Origin: an uncultured Clostridia bacterium
Lineage (GTDB): Bacteria; Bacillota; Clostridia; Lachnospirales; Lachnospiraceae
Assembly (NCBI GenBank): GCA_937888895.1
Contig: CALASV010000021.1
Location: 1-8,465, forward strand
Length of the DNA: 8,465 nt
Direction: 5' to 3'
Below the pieces are notes generated by a model. That model did no database searches and had not been told where the DNA came from. It worked only from the letters and a program-made list of their open reading frames with translations. The position numbers and the translations under genes are program-made. Positions 6,814 through 8,465 of this stretch are shown here, piece after piece; positions within the stretch are counted from its first letter, which is position 1, and the number at the start of each line of letters is the position of its first letter.

Positions 6814-8322
6814 ATGGGTTTAGAAATGATTGAGGCAGGTTGGCTTTCGATACTGCCACCGTTGATTGCTATTTTATTAGCATTGAAAACAAAAGAAGTG
6901 TATTCTTCCCTTTTTGCTGGCGTAATTTCTGGTATGATAATTTATTGTGTGAAGACAGGGAGAACTTTGTTAGAAGCATTAACTTATGTATTAGATATGA
7001 TGGCATATAAAATTGGGGATAATGGCTACATGATTTTGTTCTTAGCGTTGCTTGGCTCTGTTGTTGTAGTTGTAACAATGGCAGGCGGTTCCAGAGCGTA
7101 TGGTCGTTGGGCAAGTAAAAAGTTAAAAAGTAAAACAAGTGCAAAATTAGCTACTGCATTACTTGGTGTGTTAATTTTTATTGATGATTATTTTAACTGT
7201 TTGACTGTTGGTACAGTTATGCGTCCGATTACAGATAAGCATAAAATTGCAAGAGAAAAATTAGCTTATTTGATTGACTCTACAGCAGCACCGATTTGTA
7301 TTATTGCACCAATTTCTAGTTGGGCAGTAGCAGTAGCTTCTGAAGTAGGGGGAGATAGTGGTTTAGGTGCATTTATGCAGACAATTCCATACAATTTATA
7401 TGCATTGTTAACACTTTCTATGGTAGTTTTTATTTGTTTGACTGATTTTGATTTTGGACCAATGAAAAAAGCAGTAGAAGAAGCAAATAATCAAACATTT
7501 GATGATGTAGAGGAAGAAAAAGAATTAGAGGGTATTCAAATTTCACCAAAAGGAACCGTATATGACCTTTTAATTCCAATGATTGCTTTAATTTCATGTT
7601 CTATTTTAGGTATGGCGTATGTAGGTGGTTTCTTTAGTGGAACAGATTTTGTAACTGCGATTGGAGAAAATCCAACAGCAGGTTTAACACTTGGTGCATT
7701 TGCAGCATTAGTGGTAGCATTAGTAATGTATATTCCTAGAAAATTAGTGAAGTTTCGTGATTTTATGACAGGAGTTAGTACTGGTGTAAAATTTATGGTA
7801 TCTGCTATTATGATTTTAGTACTTGCTTGGTCATTAAGTGGTGTTTGTCGTGAAATGATTGGAACAGGAGAGTTTGTAAGTGGTTTAGTGAAAAACTCGG
7901 ATATTTCTTTGAGTCTTTTACCAGCAATTATTTTTGTTGTAGCAGCTTTTCTTTCCTTTTCTATGGGGACAGCATGGGGAACGTTTGGTATTTTAATTCC
8001 AATTGTTTCTATGATTTGTGTTGGAACAGAAGGAGCAGAAATTTTAATCCCTGCACTTGGTGCAACGTTGGCAGGTTCGGTATATGGCGACCATTGTTCT
8101 CCAATTTCTGATACAACGATTCTTTCCTCGACAGGAGCAAAATGTGAACATATTCGCCATGTAGAAACACAGATTCCTTATGCGACTATGGTAGCAGCTA
8201 TTTCTTTTGTAGGATATTTGATTGCAGGATTTGTAAGAAATCCTTGGATTACATTGGTTTCTTCTTTAGTAATGTTAGTAGGAACGCTTTGTGTGATTTA
8301 TTGGAAACAGAAGAAAAATTAA
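6814..8322 (+). CDS. NhaC-family Na+/H+ antiporter-type carrier
   Basis: The 502-residue integral membrane protein has at least ten hydrophobic segments and one cytoplasmic-looking acidic loop (about 217-247, rich in E and D). Signatures of the NhaC family are GWLSILPPLIAILLALKTK (9-27), FIDDYFNCLTVGTVMRP (122-138), IDSTAAPICIIAPISSWA (154-171), SMGTAWGTFGILIP (383-396) and GDHCSPISDTTILSSTGA (425-442). The aspartates in FIDDYF and GDHCSPISD are candidates for cation binding. Some members exchange Na+ for H+. Others (MleN, and the MetT, LysW and TyrT types known from riboswitch or T-box regulons) are believed to move organic acids or amino acids. Sequence alone does not separate these, and no riboswitch is visible upstream. 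The start at 6814 follows AAAGGA (6801-6806) with 7 nt spacing. An ATG at 6769 lacks a ribosome site and is rejected. Next to a PLP amino-acid enzyme and a peptidase, an amino-acid or organic-acid role is plausible but inferred. Confidence 0.88.
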   Translation: MGLEMIEAGWLSILPPLIAILLALKTKEVYSSLFAGVISGMIIYCVKTGRTLLEALTYVLDMMAYKIGDNGYMILFLALLGSVVVVVTMAGGSRAYGRWASKKLKSKTSAKLATALLGVLIFIDDYFNCLTVGTVMRPITDKHKIAREKLAYLIDSTAAPICIIAPISSWAVAVASEVGGDSGLGAFMQTIPYNLYALLTLSMVVFICLTDFDFGPMKKAVEEANNQTFDDVEEEKELEGIQISPKGTVYDLLIPMIALISCSILGMAYVGGFFSGTDFVTAIGENPTAGLTLGAFAALVVALVMYIPRKLVKFRDFMTGVSTGVKFMVSAIMILVLAWSLSGVCREMIGTGEFVSGLVKNSDISLSLLPAIIFVVAAFLSFSMGTAWGTFGILIPIVSMICVGTEGAEILIPALGATLAGSVYGDHCSPISDTTILSSTGAKCEHIRHVETQIPYATMVAAISFVGYLIAGFVRNPWITLVSSLVMLVGTLCVIYWKQKKN

Positions 8323-8347
8323 GAATATCAAAAAGATAAGTAAAAGG

Positions 8348-8386
8348 GGCTATCGGGAAATAGCTACGAGTCTTGTTTTATTTTAT
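8348..8386 (+). terminator. Possible terminator after the NhaC-family gene
   Basis: GCTAT (8349-8353) pairs with ATAGC (8360-8364) around a CGGGAA loop, with one extra G-T pair outside. Six bases later comes a T-rich stretch (8371-8386). The stem is short and the T tract is not immediately adjacent, so function as a terminator is only possible. On the minus strand the same stem is followed directly by CCCCTTTTAC, so it could also serve transcription arriving from the right. Confidence 0.35.
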
Positions 8387-8465
8387 ACCTGCCAGGACAC
8401 GCTTTCGCTCAGGACGAAACGGAACGGTACTAGGCTCGAAAAAACCTCGCCAAGGACCGCCGTTT
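8387..8465. other. GC-rich segment of unknown nature at the right edge
   Basis: These 79 bases contain 45 G or C (57%), in sharp contrast to the AT-rich DNA before them. CAGGAC occurs twice, 11 nt apart, flanking ACGCTTTCGCT. Read on the minus strand there is a frame open from the edge to a TAA at 8378-8380, containing GGPWRGFFEPSTVPFRPERK and then RVLAGIK. On the plus strand a frame containing YLPGHAFAQDETERY also stays open for a while. Neither looks like a recognisable domain. It may be the end of an intergenic repeat, a structured RNA or a foreign insertion, and I cannot decide from this fragment. Confidence 0.4.

Noticed and set aside
1..8465. CRISPR array, tRNA, rRNA or insertion sequence
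   Set aside because: I saw no regularly spaced direct repeats, no tRNA-like cloverleaf sequence, no transposase and no flanking inverted repeats. The GC-rich right edge could be the start of such an element, but too little is present to say.

Overview
The window looks like chromosomal DNA from a low-GC Gram-positive anaerobe, most likely a gut-type Clostridia of the Lachnospiraceae kind. This rests on strongly A/T-ending codons, strong purine-rich ribosome binding sites (AAGGAGG, AAGGAG, AAAGGA), and the gene set: a cytoplasmic-type type I pullulanase, a DUF5058 membrane protein and an NhaC-family carrier. The taxonomic call is an inference; no marker gene is present.

Layout: (a) positions 1-84, minus strand, hold the first 28 codons of a CofE/F420-ligase-like gene that runs off the left edge. 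(b) 85-330 is a divergent control region with one good promoter in each direction. (c) 331-2421 encodes a complete type I pullulanase with an unusual C-terminal membrane tail. (d) 2451-2479 is a good promoter opening a run of five same-strand genes: DUF5058 membrane protein, a second six-segment membrane protein, a membrane-anchored M20 peptidase related to PM20D1/carboxypeptidase S, a PLP enzyme of the MalY/PatB fold type I group, and an NhaC-family ion-coupled carrier. The first three genes are separated by only 13 nt, with each Shine-Dalgarno overlapping the previous stop codon. A perfect 14-bp hairpin separates the peptidase from the PLP enzyme. (e) 8323-8465 is non-coding as far as can be seen: a small hairpin with a T-rich stretch, then an abruptly GC-rich segment (57% G+C over the last 79 bases) that does not resemble the rest of the window.

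How the genes may work together: pullulanase debranches alpha-glucans (glycogen, or imported starch fragments) and appears independent of the rest. The 2563-8322 cluster reads as an uptake-and-breakdown set for amino-acid conjugates or peptides. The two small membrane proteins would form one transporter, the M20 enzyme would cut an amide bond to release a free amino acid, the PLP enzyme would eliminate or transaminate that amino acid, and the NhaC-type carrier would move an amino acid, organic acid or Na+/H+. An M20 hydrolase next to a MalY/PatB-type enzyme recalls the deacylase plus C-S lyase routes known for cysteine conjugates, but the PLP enzyme lacks part of the usual lyase motif, so this remains a hypothesis.
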